Shown here: one piece after another, positions 25,310 through 33,404 of the stretch
Numbering within the stretch: position 1 is the stretch's first letter
How the letters are laid out: every line of letters begins with the position of its first letter
Position numbers and translations under genes: made by a program
The notes under the pieces: model-generated
Told to the model about the DNA's origin: nothing
The model's input: only the letters and a program-made list of their open reading frames with translations
Databases searched by the model: none
Assembly (NCBI RefSeq): GCF_009696275.1
Contig: NZ_VUMI01000004.1
Coordinates: 124,001-188,000, forward strand
Source: Eisenbergiella porci
GTDB lineage: Bacteria; Bacillota; Clostridia; Lachnospirales; Lachnospiraceae
Length of the DNA: 64,000 nt
Reading direction: 5' to 3'

Positions 25310-25729
25310 ATGATGGAAATACAGGTTGGAGCATTGATTTTTGCGGGAATGGGGTTGCTGTTCCTGTTGATTGGGATTTTTTTGATGAAAGTGTTTGGCA
25401 GGAAGCGGAAGACCGCCTCGATGGTTACCACGGCGCGGGTAGTGGATGTGGAATGCAGAAGAGACAGTGGTGGCAGCACATATTATTATCCGGTATTTGA
25501 ATACTATGCCGGAGGCAGAATGCAGCGGGTAGTATCGACTTTTGGAAGCAGCCCCTGCCGGTATCAGACAGGAGAAGAAACGGAACTATATTATGATCCG
25601 GAAAAACCGGAAAAATTCTGGTGCGAACGCGATACAAAAATGATGAAGCTGCTTTGCGGTATTTTCATGGGAATCGGCGGGATTTTTCTTGTATTGGGCA
25701 TCGTTTTTATGGTAACCGGAGCATTCTGA
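25310..25729 (+). CDS. DUF3592 domain membrane protein
   Basis: A 139-aa protein with one helix at each end (about 7-27 and 112-135) and a central beta domain with TTARVVDVECRR, YYYPVFEYYAGG and ELYYDPEKPEKFW, the DUF3592 pattern. The family is widespread and uncharacterised. AGGGGA precedes ATG 25310; the frame continues upstream to a TTG without a site. Follows the PH-like gene by 52 bp, so the two small membrane proteins may be co-expressed. Confidence 0.8.
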   Translation: MMEIQVGALIFAGMGLLFLLIGIFLMKVFGRKRKTASMVTTARVVDVECRRDSGGSTYYYPVFEYYAGGRMQRVVSTFGSSPCRYQTGEETELYYDPEKPEKFWCERDTKMMKLLCGIFMGIGGIFLVLGIVFMVTGAF

Positions 25730-25790
25730 CTGTAATGGCAGAGAAATTTGGTGGAAGCAGGGGAAAAAGGAAAAGCAGGGGGATAAAGAG

Positions 25791-26126
25791 ATGGATGTGC
25801 GTATTAAAGTATTAAAGACAGAATTTTATGAGGATATTGCAGATGAATATCTGAGCGAAGGAAGGGCGGTTGGTCCGTGTCCGATTCTGAAGGAAGGGGA
25901 TACATTTCTTTATAAATCCGGAGAGGAGGCAGTCATGCCGGAAGGCTTCTGCCCTTGGGCATGGGTGGACTTATACGCAGCTATTTCCCGCAGGGCAATC
26001 GATCGTGCGCCCAGGGAAGCCGGGAAGGAATACTGGTATAAGCATGAAAATAAGACAATAGAATGCTGCACTGATGGTGTGCGTCCGGTGATTTTTTTGC
26101 TGGAGGCGGTTCCGGAGGAGGAATGA
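25791..26126 (+). CDS. TIGR04076 family protein
   Basis: A 111-aa cytoplasmic protein with the family pattern: N-terminal RIKVLKTEFYEDI, a Cys in GPCPILKEGDTF (about 30), and PEGFCPWAWVDLY near 52-64 followed by RAIDRAP. The family is found in anaerobes and has no known function; the conserved Cys residues hint at metal or redox chemistry. AAAGAGATGGATG places the start. Confidence 0.85.
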   Translation: MDVRIKVLKTEFYEDIADEYLSEGRAVGPCPILKEGDTFLYKSGEEAVMPEGFCPWAWVDLYAAISRRAIDRAPREAGKEYWYKHENKTIECCTDGVRPVIFLLEAVPEEE

Positions 26127-26156
26127 TGTGTATGGCAGACTGGCCGGGGAGGAAAA

Positions 26157-26813
26157 ATGGCATCACGGCTTTTGCATTATCTAATAGCATCAGAACTTGC
26201 TGAAAGGCAGGAAATAAAGGATAAGAACCGTTTTTGTATCGGCGCTTTGCTGCCTGACCTGTCGGGGCATGAGGATGGAAGTTACAATACGGCGCATTTT
26301 TGGGTGGAGCTGGAGAAAGAAAATAAAAAAGGGATTAACTGGCTTTTATTTAGAGACAGGTATGAGGAACAGATGGAAAAAGACAGCTTATACCTTGGTT
26401 ATTACTGTCATCTGATTATGGACAGTATATGGTTTTGTTCCATTGCCGACAAGTATATCAGAAATTATCCGCCGGAAATAAAAAAGGCCCGTTATAAGGC
26501 AGGATATCGGGATTATCAGAGGCTGAATTATCTGTTGGGGGAAAAATACAATGTGCGTTATAACATATACAACATAGCGGCTGAAGAAATTAATGAAATA
26601 AAGGGAGAGCTTCTTGAAAATTTTCTTTGTGCCCTGAAAGATGATATTCAATATGCATCGGAAGCCAAGGTGGAGGAGCTTGAAATTTATAAATTGGAGC
26701 TAATGGAAGAATATATTAATAAATCGGTAGCACTGTGTGAGAGTGAAATGGCGGCGTTTTTTCGGGGAGAGGAAAGAGAGCGGCCGGAAAATTATTATGT
26801 AAATATCATATAA
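26157..26813 (+). CDS. zinc-dependent phospholipase C-like / HD-like uncharacterised protein
   Basis: A 218-aa soluble protein starting MASRLLHYLIASELAE, followed by GALLPDLSGHEDGSYNTAHF and LGYYCHLIMDSIWF. The distributed His and Asp residues (H7, D34, H38, H46, H84, D88) resemble the metal ligands of the bacterial zinc-dependent phospholipase C family and its many uncharacterised Clostridial relatives. No signal peptide is seen, so it is probably cytoplasmic. GGGGAGGAAAA before ATG 26157 is a strong site. Confidence 0.6.
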   Translation: MASRLLHYLIASELAERQEIKDKNRFCIGALLPDLSGHEDGSYNTAHFWVELEKENKKGINWLLFRDRYEEQMEKDSLYLGYYCHLIMDSIWFCSIADKYIRNYPPEIKKARYKAGYRDYQRLNYLLGEKYNVRYNIYNIAAEEINEIKGELLENFLCALKDDIQYASEAKVEELEIYKLELMEEYINKSVALCESEMAAFFRGEERERPENYYVNII

Positions 26814-26865
26814 TTTAATATTCCAAAACAGTATAAATTTAATGTGGAAAAGGTGAGGAGGAAAA

Positions 26866-27732
26866 ATGCGTTCAGAAAAAGAAATGCTTGATTTGATTAT
26901 AAAAACTGCAGAAGAGGATCCGCGTGTCAGGGCGGCATATTTGGAAGGATCCCGCGTTAACCCTAACGTTCCCAAGGATATTTTTCAGGATTACGATGTG
27001 GTATATGTTGTAAACGAGACGAAATCCTTCCGTGAGGACAGGCAATGGATTGACAGATTCGGGGAACGGTTGTTTATGCAATATCCGGAAGATAGCATAT
27101 ATTTCAGTTCTGATGTGGAAAACTGTTATGGCTGGCTGATGCAGTTTACGGATGGAAACAGGCTGGATCTGCATGTCAGTACCATGAAGGCGGTACAGAG
27201 CAGCCTTAAAATCTATCGGATACTGGTAGATAAGGATGGTATCCTGCCGGAAGCAAAGCCGGCCTCGGATGAGATTTACTGGGTGAAAAAGCCGACGGAA
27301 GAGCAGTTTTATTTTACCTGTAATGAGTTCTGGTGGTGTCTGGATAACGTGGCGAAGGGACTTTGGAGGGAGGAACTTCCCTATGTAATGGATATGATTC
27401 ATCTGTATATCCGGCCGATGCTTACCAGAATTCTGGAATGGAAAATCGGCAGGGATAACAATTTTTCCGTCAGCGTGGGAAAGTCGGCAAAATATATGAA
27501 ACGGTATTTGCCGGAGGAAACCTATAAAAGGTATCTGTTAACTTATTCCCAGGCAGAAACAGAGGCTGTTTGGGATGCAGTTTTTATTATGTGCGATCTA
27601 TTCAGGCAGACAGAGGAAGAACTGGCTGAGAAAATGAACTTCCATTTTGATGCGGCGGAGGCGGATAATTGCAGGGCATATCTGGAGCATGTGAGAAAAC
27701 TGCCTGCAGATGCGAGGGTAATATATGAATAA
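26866..27732 (+). CDS. AadE-like aminoglycoside 6-adenylyltransferase
   Basis: Nucleotidyltransferase of the ANT(6)/AadE/AadK family, which inactivates streptomycin by adenylylation. The 288-aa length is typical. EGSRVNPNVPKD (about 27-38), FQDYDVVYVV with the catalytic Asp pair near 42-44, and a third Asp in RLDLHVS near 101 are visible, then the helical C-terminal domain. GGAGGAAAA precedes the ATG. Chromosomal homologues in gut Clostridia do not always confer resistance, so activity is open. Confidence 0.85.
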   Translation: MRSEKEMLDLIIKTAEEDPRVRAAYLEGSRVNPNVPKDIFQDYDVVYVVNETKSFREDRQWIDRFGERLFMQYPEDSIYFSSDVENCYGWLMQFTDGNRLDLHVSTMKAVQSSLKIYRILVDKDGILPEAKPASDEIYWVKKPTEEQFYFTCNEFWWCLDNVAKGLWREELPYVMDMIHLYIRPMLTRILEWKIGRDNNFSVSVGKSAKYMKRYLPEETYKRYLLTYSQAETEAVWDAVFIMCDLFRQTEEELAEKMNFHFDAAEADNCRAYLEHVRKLPADARVIYE

Positions 27733-27820
27733 AAGCGTAACAGTTCAAGAAGATGCGTCGTTTTGAATAAATAGAAAAAACGATAGTTTTCTGATGATTT
27801 TTGGATGGAAGGGCTATAAA

Positions 27821-28591
27821 ATGAATTACAGAATGAAGGAATCGATTAGCAAAGAAGAAAAGACCTTTATCTTTGAACATCTTCTTGCTTACAATCTTAA
27901 TCATATAGAGGATAAAAATCCAAAGGAACTGGGAATCTTTGCGGACGAAGAAAATGGCAGGCGGATAGGCGGGCTGCTTGGCTCCACACATGGGAACTGG
28001 CTGAAGGTTGATTTCCTATGGGTGGATGAGGAAGCCCGCGGGAAGGGAATTGGAAGCGTTCTGTTGGAGAAGGCTGAAGATGAGGCCAGGAACAGAGGGT
28101 GCAGATATGTTTTTCTGGATACCTTCAGTTTCCAGGCTCCTGGTTTCTATACGAAAAAAGGATATGAGCAGGTTTTTGTGCTGGAGGAGTATCCCCGTAC
28201 AGGAAAAAGATTTTATTACACAAAGGAACTGGTGCAGGAAAAGGCAGAAGGGCAGAGGGATAACCGTCAAAGGCTGAGAGAGTTTTTCCAGGCTGAGAAT
28301 GAAAGAAACTGGAAGGTATACGAACAGTTCATCGCAGAGGACATCGTGTGGGAGCTTCATTCGGACATGGGAAATACAGAAAGTATCCGTGGTGCAAAAG
28401 CTTATCTGCAGCGGATCAGGGAAGCCTATCGTAATTCCTCAGTTACTTTTTCCTGTGAAAAAATGGCTGTCAGCGCTGATGGAAATAGAATTGCCTGTAT
28501 GCTTGTCAATGTTGCCGGGGAAAAATCCAATGATGTTTTTGAATTCAGTGATGGGAAGATTATAAAGGAAATTGAATTTATTTTAGGCTAA
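27821..28591 (+). CDS. GNAT acetyltransferase fused to a SnoaL/NTF2-like domain
   Basis: A 256-aa two-domain protein. Residues 1-140 are a GNAT with the acetyl-CoA loop EEARGKGIGSVLL near 70 and the FQAPGFYTKKGYEQV signature near 110-125. Residues about 148-256 form a SnoaL/NTF2-like cone (LREFFQAENERNWKVYEQF, EDIVWELHS, SIRGAKAYLQRIREAY). The second domain may bind a small ligand. ATG 27821 follows GGAAGGG. A second acetyltransferase remnant follows in the same frame after the TAA. Confidence 0.82.
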   Translation: MNYRMKESISKEEKTFIFEHLLAYNLNHIEDKNPKELGIFADEENGRRIGGLLGSTHGNWLKVDFLWVDEEARGKGIGSVLLEKAEDEARNRGCRYVFLDTFSFQAPGFYTKKGYEQVFVLEEYPRTGKRFYYTKELVQEKAEGQRDNRQRLREFFQAENERNWKVYEQFIAEDIVWELHSDMGNTESIRGAKAYLQRIREAYRNSSVTFSCEKMAVSADGNRIACMLVNVAGEKSNDVFEFSDGKIIKEIEFILG

Positions 28592-28606
28592 ACTGTACGA
28601 TATGGG

Positions 28607-29008
28607 TTGGAACTTTCCGTGGATATGTCTGCCGTTGAAAAAGAATCCGGAGATTACTATGAAAAAGCCCTCAGGGACGGCAGTCATGCGGCCTATCTGG
28701 TTTTTGACGCTGAGCTGTTTGTCGGGGCCGGAGGTATCAGTTTTTATCGGGTGATGCCCACCTTTCACAATCCATCGGGCAACAAAGCATACATTATGAA
28801 TATGTATACGCACCCGGATTACAGACGCCGCGGGATAGCCTCAGCGGTTCTTGAGTTGCTTGTGAAAGAAGCGCTGACAAGAAGAGTAGAGCATATTTCA
28901 CTGGAAGCCACCTCAATGGGAAGGCCCCTATATACAAAATATGGATTTGTTCCGATGAAGGATGAGATGATCCTTCCTGAGGAATTTGTGAATGGCGGAA
29001 AACTATAA
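28607..29008 (+). pseudogene. 5'-truncated GNAT acetyltransferase
   Basis: The frame contains a good GNAT core: IMNMYTHPDYRRRGIASAVLELL (acetyl-CoA loop RRRGIA) and YTKYGFVPM. The first 40 or so residues of a normal GNAT (first strand and helix) are missing. The frame is continuous with that of the preceding fusion gene, separated only by its TAA; the only start is a TTG at 28607 without a ribosome binding site. A deletion that removed the 5' end is the simplest reading. Confidence 0.65.
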
Positions 29009-29070
29009 ATAACAGGAAACTATGAATAGCAGAAATCTATGAATGACAGGAAAATATGAATGAGAAAAAC
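29002..29070 (+). repeat. degenerate 17-18 bp tandem repeat with recurring ATGAAT
   Basis: Four units of the type ACTATGAATAGCAGAAAT lie between the GNAT remnant and the SAP-domain gene. Three include an ATG, none with its own ribosome binding site. Confidence 0.55.
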
Positions 29071-29086
29071 AGCGGGAGGAAGTATT

Positions 29087-29248
29087 TTGAGTGACAGGCC
29101 CGATTTACAGAAAGATTTGGACAGTAAAATATTTCGCAGCTATTATTATTTAAAGGAAGAACTGACTGCATTCTGCAGGGCGGAGGGGCTTCCTGTTTCG
29201 GGAGGGAAAAAAGAGCTGACAGAGCGTATTGCCCGCTATTTGCTTTAA
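29087..29248 (+). CDS. small SAP-domain protein
   Basis: A 53-aa product from TTG 29087, 6 bp after GGGAGGA (29074-29080), reading MSDRPDLQKDLDSKIFRSYY and then LKEELTAFCRAEGLPVSGGKKELTERIARYLL. The helix-turn-helix with GLPVSGGKKELTERI is a SAP nucleic-acid binding motif. Bacterial relatives usually carry a further 80-120 residues, so this may be a minimal or C-terminally truncated form. An alternative ATG at 29060 has no site. Confidence 0.65.
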   Translation: MSDRPDLQKDLDSKIFRSYYYLKEELTAFCRAEGLPVSGGKKELTERIARYLL

Positions 29249-29296
29249 ACAGCCTGGCTCTGATTCCGGCGCAGAAGAAAAAAGGAAGAGGAGAAT

Positions 29297-29731
29297 ATGA
29301 TTAGAAAGTTCAGAAATGAAGACTTGGAACAGATTATGCAGTTGTGGCTGCAGTCCAACATACAGGCACATAGCTTTATAGAGAAAACATATTGGAAATC
29401 ACATTACAATGAGGTCAGGAAGATGCTGCCCGAGGCTGAGATTTATGTTTTTGACAGCGGGGAAGGCATCCTTGGCTTTCTGGGGCTGCAGGAAGATTAT
29501 ATCGCAGGAATTTTCGTGGAGGAAAACAGCCGGGGACGTGGTATTGGAAAACATCTGCTTCATTGCGCCAAGCAGAATCGCGACAGCCTTTCTCTGCATG
29601 TTTTCACGAAAAATGAACGTGCCGTGCGGTTTTATGAGAAGGAGGGATTTAAAATAACAGGGGAACAGAGTGATGAAGAGACCGGTGAACGGGAATATGT
29701 AATGGAGTGGGAAAAGGTAAGTACTTTGTAA
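29297..29731 (+). CDS. GNAT N-acetyltransferase (YjaB-like)
   Basis: A 144-aa acetyltransferase: MIRKFRNEDLEQIMQLW start, central FLGLQEDYIAGIFVEE, acetyl-CoA loop NSRGRGIGKHLL near 76-87 and NERAVRFYEKEGF near 107-119. This arrangement is seen in YjaB/YiaC-type lysine or small-molecule acetyltransferases. AAGAGGAGA precedes ATG 29297. Target unknown. Confidence 0.88.
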   Translation: MIRKFRNEDLEQIMQLWLQSNIQAHSFIEKTYWKSHYNEVRKMLPEAEIYVFDSGEGILGFLGLQEDYIAGIFVEENSRGRGIGKHLLHCAKQNRDSLSLHVFTKNERAVRFYEKEGFKITGEQSDEETGEREYVMEWEKVSTL

Positions 29732-29766
29732 CTGTTCAGCAGTTCAGCACATTTACTGTGCTGAAC
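29728..29766. repeat. hairpin-bearing copy of the GTAACTGTTCAG repeat family
   Basis: GTAACTGTTCAG is followed by GTTCAGCAC, ATTTACT, GTGCTGAAC, a perfect 9-bp hairpin. The hairpin loop ATTTACT recurs at 48906-48912. A reverse-orientation copy of the parent palindrome is at 29830-29856. Confidence 0.6.
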
Positions 29767-29897
29767 GTAAGAAAGTGATTCAAGAGTGCAAAATCCATCG
29801 TCAAAGGTGATTTAGGATGGATTTTAGCAGTAACTGTGAGGGTACTGGACAATTACGGAAATACTTCATGAAGACGAACCGGAAAGAGGAGAAGAAA

Positions 29898-30233
29898 ATG
29901 ACACCGAATGAATATCAGAGGCTTGCAATGACCACATTAAATTCCTCTCTTGAGAAGAAGGATATCCTCATTAACGGCGTTATGGGACTGTGCGGTGAAG
30001 CCGGGGAAGCAATTGATATTGTAAAAAAGCATTTGTCGCAGGGGCACGAGCTGGACAGGGAGCACTTAATAAAGGAGTTGGGTGATATCGCCTGGTATCT
30101 GGCGGAAACCGCTACTGCGCTGGATGTGAGCCTTGAGGAGGTCCTGCAGGGAAATATCAGGAAGCTGAAGAAAAGATATCCCGAAGGTTTTTCTGTACAG
30201 GATTCAAAGGAAAGGGACAGGGACGATTTGTAA
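29898..30233 (+). CDS. MazG-type nucleotide pyrophosphohydrolase
   Basis: A 111-aa all-alpha NTP pyrophosphatase of the MazG-like superfamily, which clears noncanonical or excess NTPs. The metal-binding signature is visible: LCGEAGEAIDIVKK (EAGE, near 36-40) and KELGDIAWYL (ExxD, near 62-65). The start ATG 29898 follows GAGGAGAAGAAA; the upstream extension begins inside the repeat. A second MazG-like protein lies at 31023. Confidence 0.85.
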   Translation: MTPNEYQRLAMTTLNSSLEKKDILINGVMGLCGEAGEAIDIVKKHLSQGHELDREHLIKELGDIAWYLAETATALDVSLEEVLQGNIRKLKKRYPEGFSVQDSKERDRDDL

Positions 30234-30266
30234 CCGGAAGCGCAGATTTTTACCAGGAGATAAAAG

Positions 30267-30962
30267 ATGAAAAATTATCAGAGAGAGTACCCGTTGTTTT
30301 CCCTCTGCGGATTAAACTGTGCGTTGTGCCCCATGCACCTCAATCAGTATTGCCCTGGCTGCGGCGGCGGGGAGGGGAACCAGTCCTGCGCCATATTCCG
30401 CTGCGCCAGGGAACACGGCTGCCCGGAATATTGTTTCCAGTGCAGTGAATATCCCTGTGAAAAATATGACAGTGTGATGGAGTATGACTCCTTTCTGCCT
30501 CACAGAAACATGCGGAAGGATATGGAGCGGGCCAAAAGCGGAGGAATTGAAGCCTATCAGACGGAACTGGAAGAAAAGGAGTTAATTTTGCAGGAACTGC
30601 TGGACAACTATAACGATGGGCGCAGGAAAACCTTTTACATGCTGGCAGTGTACCTGCTGGAGCTGCAGGATCTCAGGGATGCGATGGAACAGATTTTGCG
30701 TGAAACGTCAGGGAGAGGAACACAGGAAAAGGCGATAGGAACGCAAGGTAAGGCAAAAGGAACACAGGAAAAGGCGATAGGAACGCAAGGTAAGGCAAAA
30801 GGAACGCAGGAAAAGGTGAAAGGAACAATACAGGGAACGGTGCAGGAGATGACGCTGAAGGAAAAAGCCGCGGCTGCGGCCGGATGTTTTCAGGCGATTG
30901 CACAGGAAAAGGGAATTGTCCTGAAGCTGAATAAGAAGCCTGCGAAGAAAAAAACGGAGTAA
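30267..30962 (+). CDS. DUF3795 cysteine-rich protein with 7-residue repeat insertion
   Basis: A 231-aa protein. The first 110 residues are cysteine-rich (CGLNCALCPMHLNQYCPGCGGG, then CAIFRCAREHGCPEYCFQCSEYPC), the DUF3795 pattern, likely binding zinc or an iron-sulfur cluster. Residues about 150-185 are a tandem array of the heptapeptides GTQEKAI and GTQGKAK, encoded by two perfect 42-bp DNA repeats (30717-30758 and 30759-30800) plus decayed copies. The tail is lysine-rich. AGGAGATAAAAG precedes the ATG. Function unknown. Confidence 0.82.
   Translation: MKNYQREYPLFSLCGLNCALCPMHLNQYCPGCGGGEGNQSCAIFRCAREHGCPEYCFQCSEYPCEKYDSVMEYDSFLPHRNMRKDMERAKSGGIEAYQTELEEKELILQELLDNYNDGRRKTFYMLAVYLLELQDLRDAMEQILRETSGRGTQEKAIGTQGKAKGTQEKAIGTQGKAKGTQEKVKGTIQGTVQEMTLKEKAAAAAGCFQAIAQEKGIVLKLNKKPAKKKTE
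30717..30800 (+). repeat. two perfect 42-bp tandem repeats inside the DUF3795 gene
   Basis: Each unit is made of two diverged 21-bp halves (GGAACACAGGAAAAGGCGAT.. and GGAACGCAAGGTAAGGCAAA..). Length is a multiple of three, so copy number can change without a frameshift. Confidence 0.9.
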
Positions 30963-31022
30963 TGGAAGGATTAAATAAACGATAAGATATAGCTGAAAAA
31001 TGAATGGAAGAAGGAGAAAATT

Positions 31023-31355
31023 ATGGGAATGACATTTCAGGAGGCAATTCAGCTTTACAGGGATATTTACCACAGATTTGAAAAGGTAGAGGGAAAGCCG
31101 TGGGGAGTAAACGGCGCGATGATAGAATTGACCAAACAGATGGGCGATTTGTCAAAATGTATTATGCTTCAGGAAAACTATTATGCTTATCAGGGAGAAA
31201 AGCCGGAGAATCTGGAAGAGAGCATCGGGAATGAGCTTGCAGATATTCTGGGGCAGCTTATCCGGATTGCCGACTGCTATGGCATTGATTTGGAAGAAGC
31301 GTACAAGGCAGCCAGGGCAGATGAGGATATGGATCTGAAGAGAAGGGGCGTCTGA
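31023..31355 (+). CDS. MazG-like family protein
   Basis: A 110-aa helical protein with the MazG-like pattern: MIELTKQMGDLSKCIM and ESIGNELADILGQLIRIADCYGIDLEEAY. The ExxD pair in NELAD is visible (about 77-81) while the first metal motif is weaker (ELTKQMGD), so catalysis is less sure than for the paralogue at 29898. AAGGAGAAAATT precedes the ATG. Likely nucleotide housecleaning. Confidence 0.78.
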   Translation: MGMTFQEAIQLYRDIYHRFEKVEGKPWGVNGAMIELTKQMGDLSKCIMLQENYYAYQGEKPENLEESIGNELADILGQLIRIADCYGIDLEEAYKAARADEDMDLKRRGV

Positions 31356-31399
31356 AAGTAAGAAACATTGGCGGCAGAGGAAAAAGGGGAGGAACGTAT

Positions 31400-31720
31400 A
31401 TGTATGGTTGGTTAAATGTGGGAAGCCTGCTTTTGGGCCTGGCCGCACTTATAATACCGGTAATTATTATTGTCCGATACAAAAAGAGGGGAAACAGAAA
31501 CCAGCCGGTTTTATATACCGAGAGTATGTGCGCCTGTGCTTTGTCTCTGTTTTTTCAGATATGCTACAATGACCATCTGGTAAAAATTAAAGACTGGCCG
31601 GCACTTTCCGATACCTCGGAGGCGGTAGTGTCAGGGGCGCTGAACCTTCTTCTGGGAACCATTTTATTTAATGTATTTGCGTTTGTGATTTGTTACGGGA
31701 AAAAGACTGATAGAAAATAA
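31400..31720 (+). CDS. small conserved membrane protein
   Basis: A 106-aa protein with three predicted helices (about 5-25, 43-58, 77-99). The motif ACALSLFFQICYNDHLVKIKDWPALSDTSEAV is the recognisable core of a small Bacillota membrane family without known function. GGGGAGGAACGTAT precedes the ATG. It is followed after 15 bp by the Nudix gene. Confidence 0.75.
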   Translation: MYGWLNVGSLLLGLAALIIPVIIIVRYKKRGNRNQPVLYTESMCACALSLFFQICYNDHLVKIKDWPALSDTSEAVVSGALNLLLGTILFNVFAFVICYGKKTDRK

Positions 31721-31735
31721 GCGGGAGGGTAATAT

Positions 31736-32227
31736 ATGGAGGAACATTTCAAGGTTTATTCCGCTGTATTTCCAATAATTATAAAAAGATATGAAGGACA
31801 GATGCAGGTACTGCTTTCTATGAGAAAAAATACAGGCTATATGGATGGTAGGTGGGACTTTGCTGGCAGCGGCCATGTGGATAAAAATGAGTCTGCAAAA
31901 CAGGCTGTGGCAAGAGAATGCCTGGAAGAATTAGGTATAATTGTAAAGCAAGATAATATTCATTTTGCACACCTATCACATCGTGTTGGACTGAATGGAG
32001 AACGTACTTATTTTGATATTTATTTCACAGTGGATAGTTTTATTGGCGAACCATTTATAGCAGAACCTGAAAAATGTTCAGAATTGCAGTGGTTTGCAAT
32101 TGACAGGCTTCCGGACGAAATAATAGAAATAAGAAAACAGGCTTTACAGTTATACCTTGAGGCTGTACCTTATGATGAAGTTATAACCGGAAATACGGAG
32201 GAACATTCATGCTGCCGGAAAGACTGA
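31736..32227 (+). CDS. Nudix hydrolase
   Basis: A 163-aa Nudix protein with a complete Nudix box GHVDKNESAKQAVARECLEELGI (G, 5 residues, E, 7 residues, REUXEEXGU) near residues 38-60 for metal-dependent hydrolysis of nucleoside diphosphates linked to another group. The C-terminal half with SHRVGLNGERTYFDIYF resembles 8-oxo-dGTP or diadenosine-type hydrolases, but specificity cannot be assigned. The last codons overlap the start of a second Nudix gene by 19 bp. Confidence 0.88.
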   Translation: MEEHFKVYSAVFPIIIKRYEGQMQVLLSMRKNTGYMDGRWDFAGSGHVDKNESAKQAVARECLEELGIIVKQDNIHFAHLSHRVGLNGERTYFDIYFTVDSFIGEPFIAEPEKCSELQWFAIDRLPDEIIEIRKQALQLYLEAVPYDEVITGNTEEHSCCRKD

Positions 32228-32742
32228 AAAGAAGAGTCATTTATGAAAGTGACTGGATAGATTTATATGCGGATACTGTTCGTATGCCCGACGGAAGTAT
32301 AATAGAACCTTACCATGTCCTGCATTATCCCCATAATTCGGTCAGTGTTGTTATCTATAATAATAAAGATGAGATTCTCATGCTCCGCTCTAAAAGATAT
32401 ACTGCAGGAGGTCTGGAATGGGAAATTCCGGCGGGCAGAGTTGAGAAAAATGAATCCCCTGAGGACGCAGCGCGAAGGGAATGCATGGAAGAGACGGGCT
32501 GTGAGCTTGAAGATTTATCGTATTTGGGATATCAGAACCCTCAGAATGGTATGACGGATTTCCGGGTTCATATGTATGCAGCCCATGTCAGTACGGAGAA
32601 CGGTAATTTTGACAAGAATGAAGTCGATAGCAAACTATGGGTAAAAAGGGATGAGGTAATGGATTGGCTGAAAAATAATGTTATCCGTTGTGGAGTGTCA
32701 ATGCTTACTTTACTATACGCTGACCGTTTTTATGAAAAATAG
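32209..32742 (+). CDS. Nudix hydrolase, ADP-ribose pyrophosphatase-like
   Basis: A 177-aa Nudix enzyme with box GRVEKNESPEDAARRECMEETGC near residues 72-94 and an N-terminal beta domain (RRVIYESDWIDLYADTVRMPDG) like ADP-ribose pyrophosphatases of the NudF type. The following sequence YLGYQNPQNGMTDFRVHMY fits this branch. GGAGG lies in the end of the preceding Nudix gene, so translation is coupled. Confidence 0.88.
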   Translation: MLPERLKRRVIYESDWIDLYADTVRMPDGSIIEPYHVLHYPHNSVSVVIYNNKDEILMLRSKRYTAGGLEWEIPAGRVEKNESPEDAARRECMEETGCELEDLSYLGYQNPQNGMTDFRVHMYAAHVSTENGNFDKNEVDSKLWVKRDEVMDWLKNNVIRCGVSMLTLLYADRFYEK

Positions 32743-32789
32743 AGTTAGGCTAGGGGAACGTACGGTGTTTGGAAGAAAGGGAATATAGC

Positions 32790-33320
32790 ATGAGAAAAGT
32801 AGTTTTGTATCTTGGAATGAGTCTGGACGGATATATCGCGGACAAAAACGGCGGTGTGGGCTGGATGGAGGAGGATGATACGGGGAGCCTGGAGGAGAGC
32901 AGCTACCCGGATTTTGTTCAGACAGTGGATACCGTCCTGATGGGATATACCACCTATCATCAGATAAGGACGGAGCTTTCGCCGGATAACTGGGCATATG
33001 CGGGAATGCAGACATATGTATTCACACATCGCAGTGAGCAGGATGAGGAGGAAATACATTTTACAGATAAAGGACCTGAAGAGCTTGTCCGACGGCTGAG
33101 AGAACAGAAAGGGAAGGATATCTGGCTCTGCGGAGGCGCTGATTTGGTGAAGCAGTTCGTGGAAGCGGACCTGGTAGATCAGTACAGGATTACCGTGCTG
33201 CCTGTGCTGCTGGGTGATGGTATCCGTTTATTTGGAGGCGGAGGCCGGCAAAGAAAGCTGAAGCTGACAGGGACAGAGCGGTATGGCGGTATGACAGAAC
33301 TTATTTATGAAAAACAGTAA
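32790..33320 (+). CDS. RibD C-terminal/DHFR-like reductase family protein
   Basis: A 176-aa NADPH-dependent reductase-like protein (YyaP/YwjB type) starting MRKVVLYLGMSLDGYIAD, with VDTVLMGYTTYHQI, TYVFTH, DIWLCGGADLVKQF and a final LFGGG. The domain has the dihydrofolate reductase fold; true substrates of this branch are unknown. ATG 32790 follows AAAGGGAATATAGC. The preceding Nudix gene ends 47 bp upstream. Confidence 0.85.
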   Translation: MRKVVLYLGMSLDGYIADKNGGVGWMEEDDTGSLEESSYPDFVQTVDTVLMGYTTYHQIRTELSPDNWAYAGMQTYVFTHRSEQDEEEIHFTDKGPEELVRRLREQKGKDIWLCGGADLVKQFVEADLVDQYRITVLPVLLGDGIRLFGGGGRQRKLKLTGTERYGGMTELIYEKQ

Positions 33321-33330
33321 CCGCCCGGCG

Positions 33331-33380
33331 GCATTTTTCTGCATGCATGGCATTTTTATGCATGCCTGGCATGCATATGC
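33331..33380 (+). repeat. 19-bp direct repeat rich in GCATGC
   Basis: GCATTTTTCTGCATGCATG (33331-33349) and GCATTTTTATGCATGCCTG (33350-33368) are followed by further GCATGCATATGC. Nested palindromes could fold before the DUF4003 ribosome binding site. Confidence 0.6.
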
Positions 33381-33404
33381 TCCGGCGTGCATAAAGGAGA
33401 GGAA

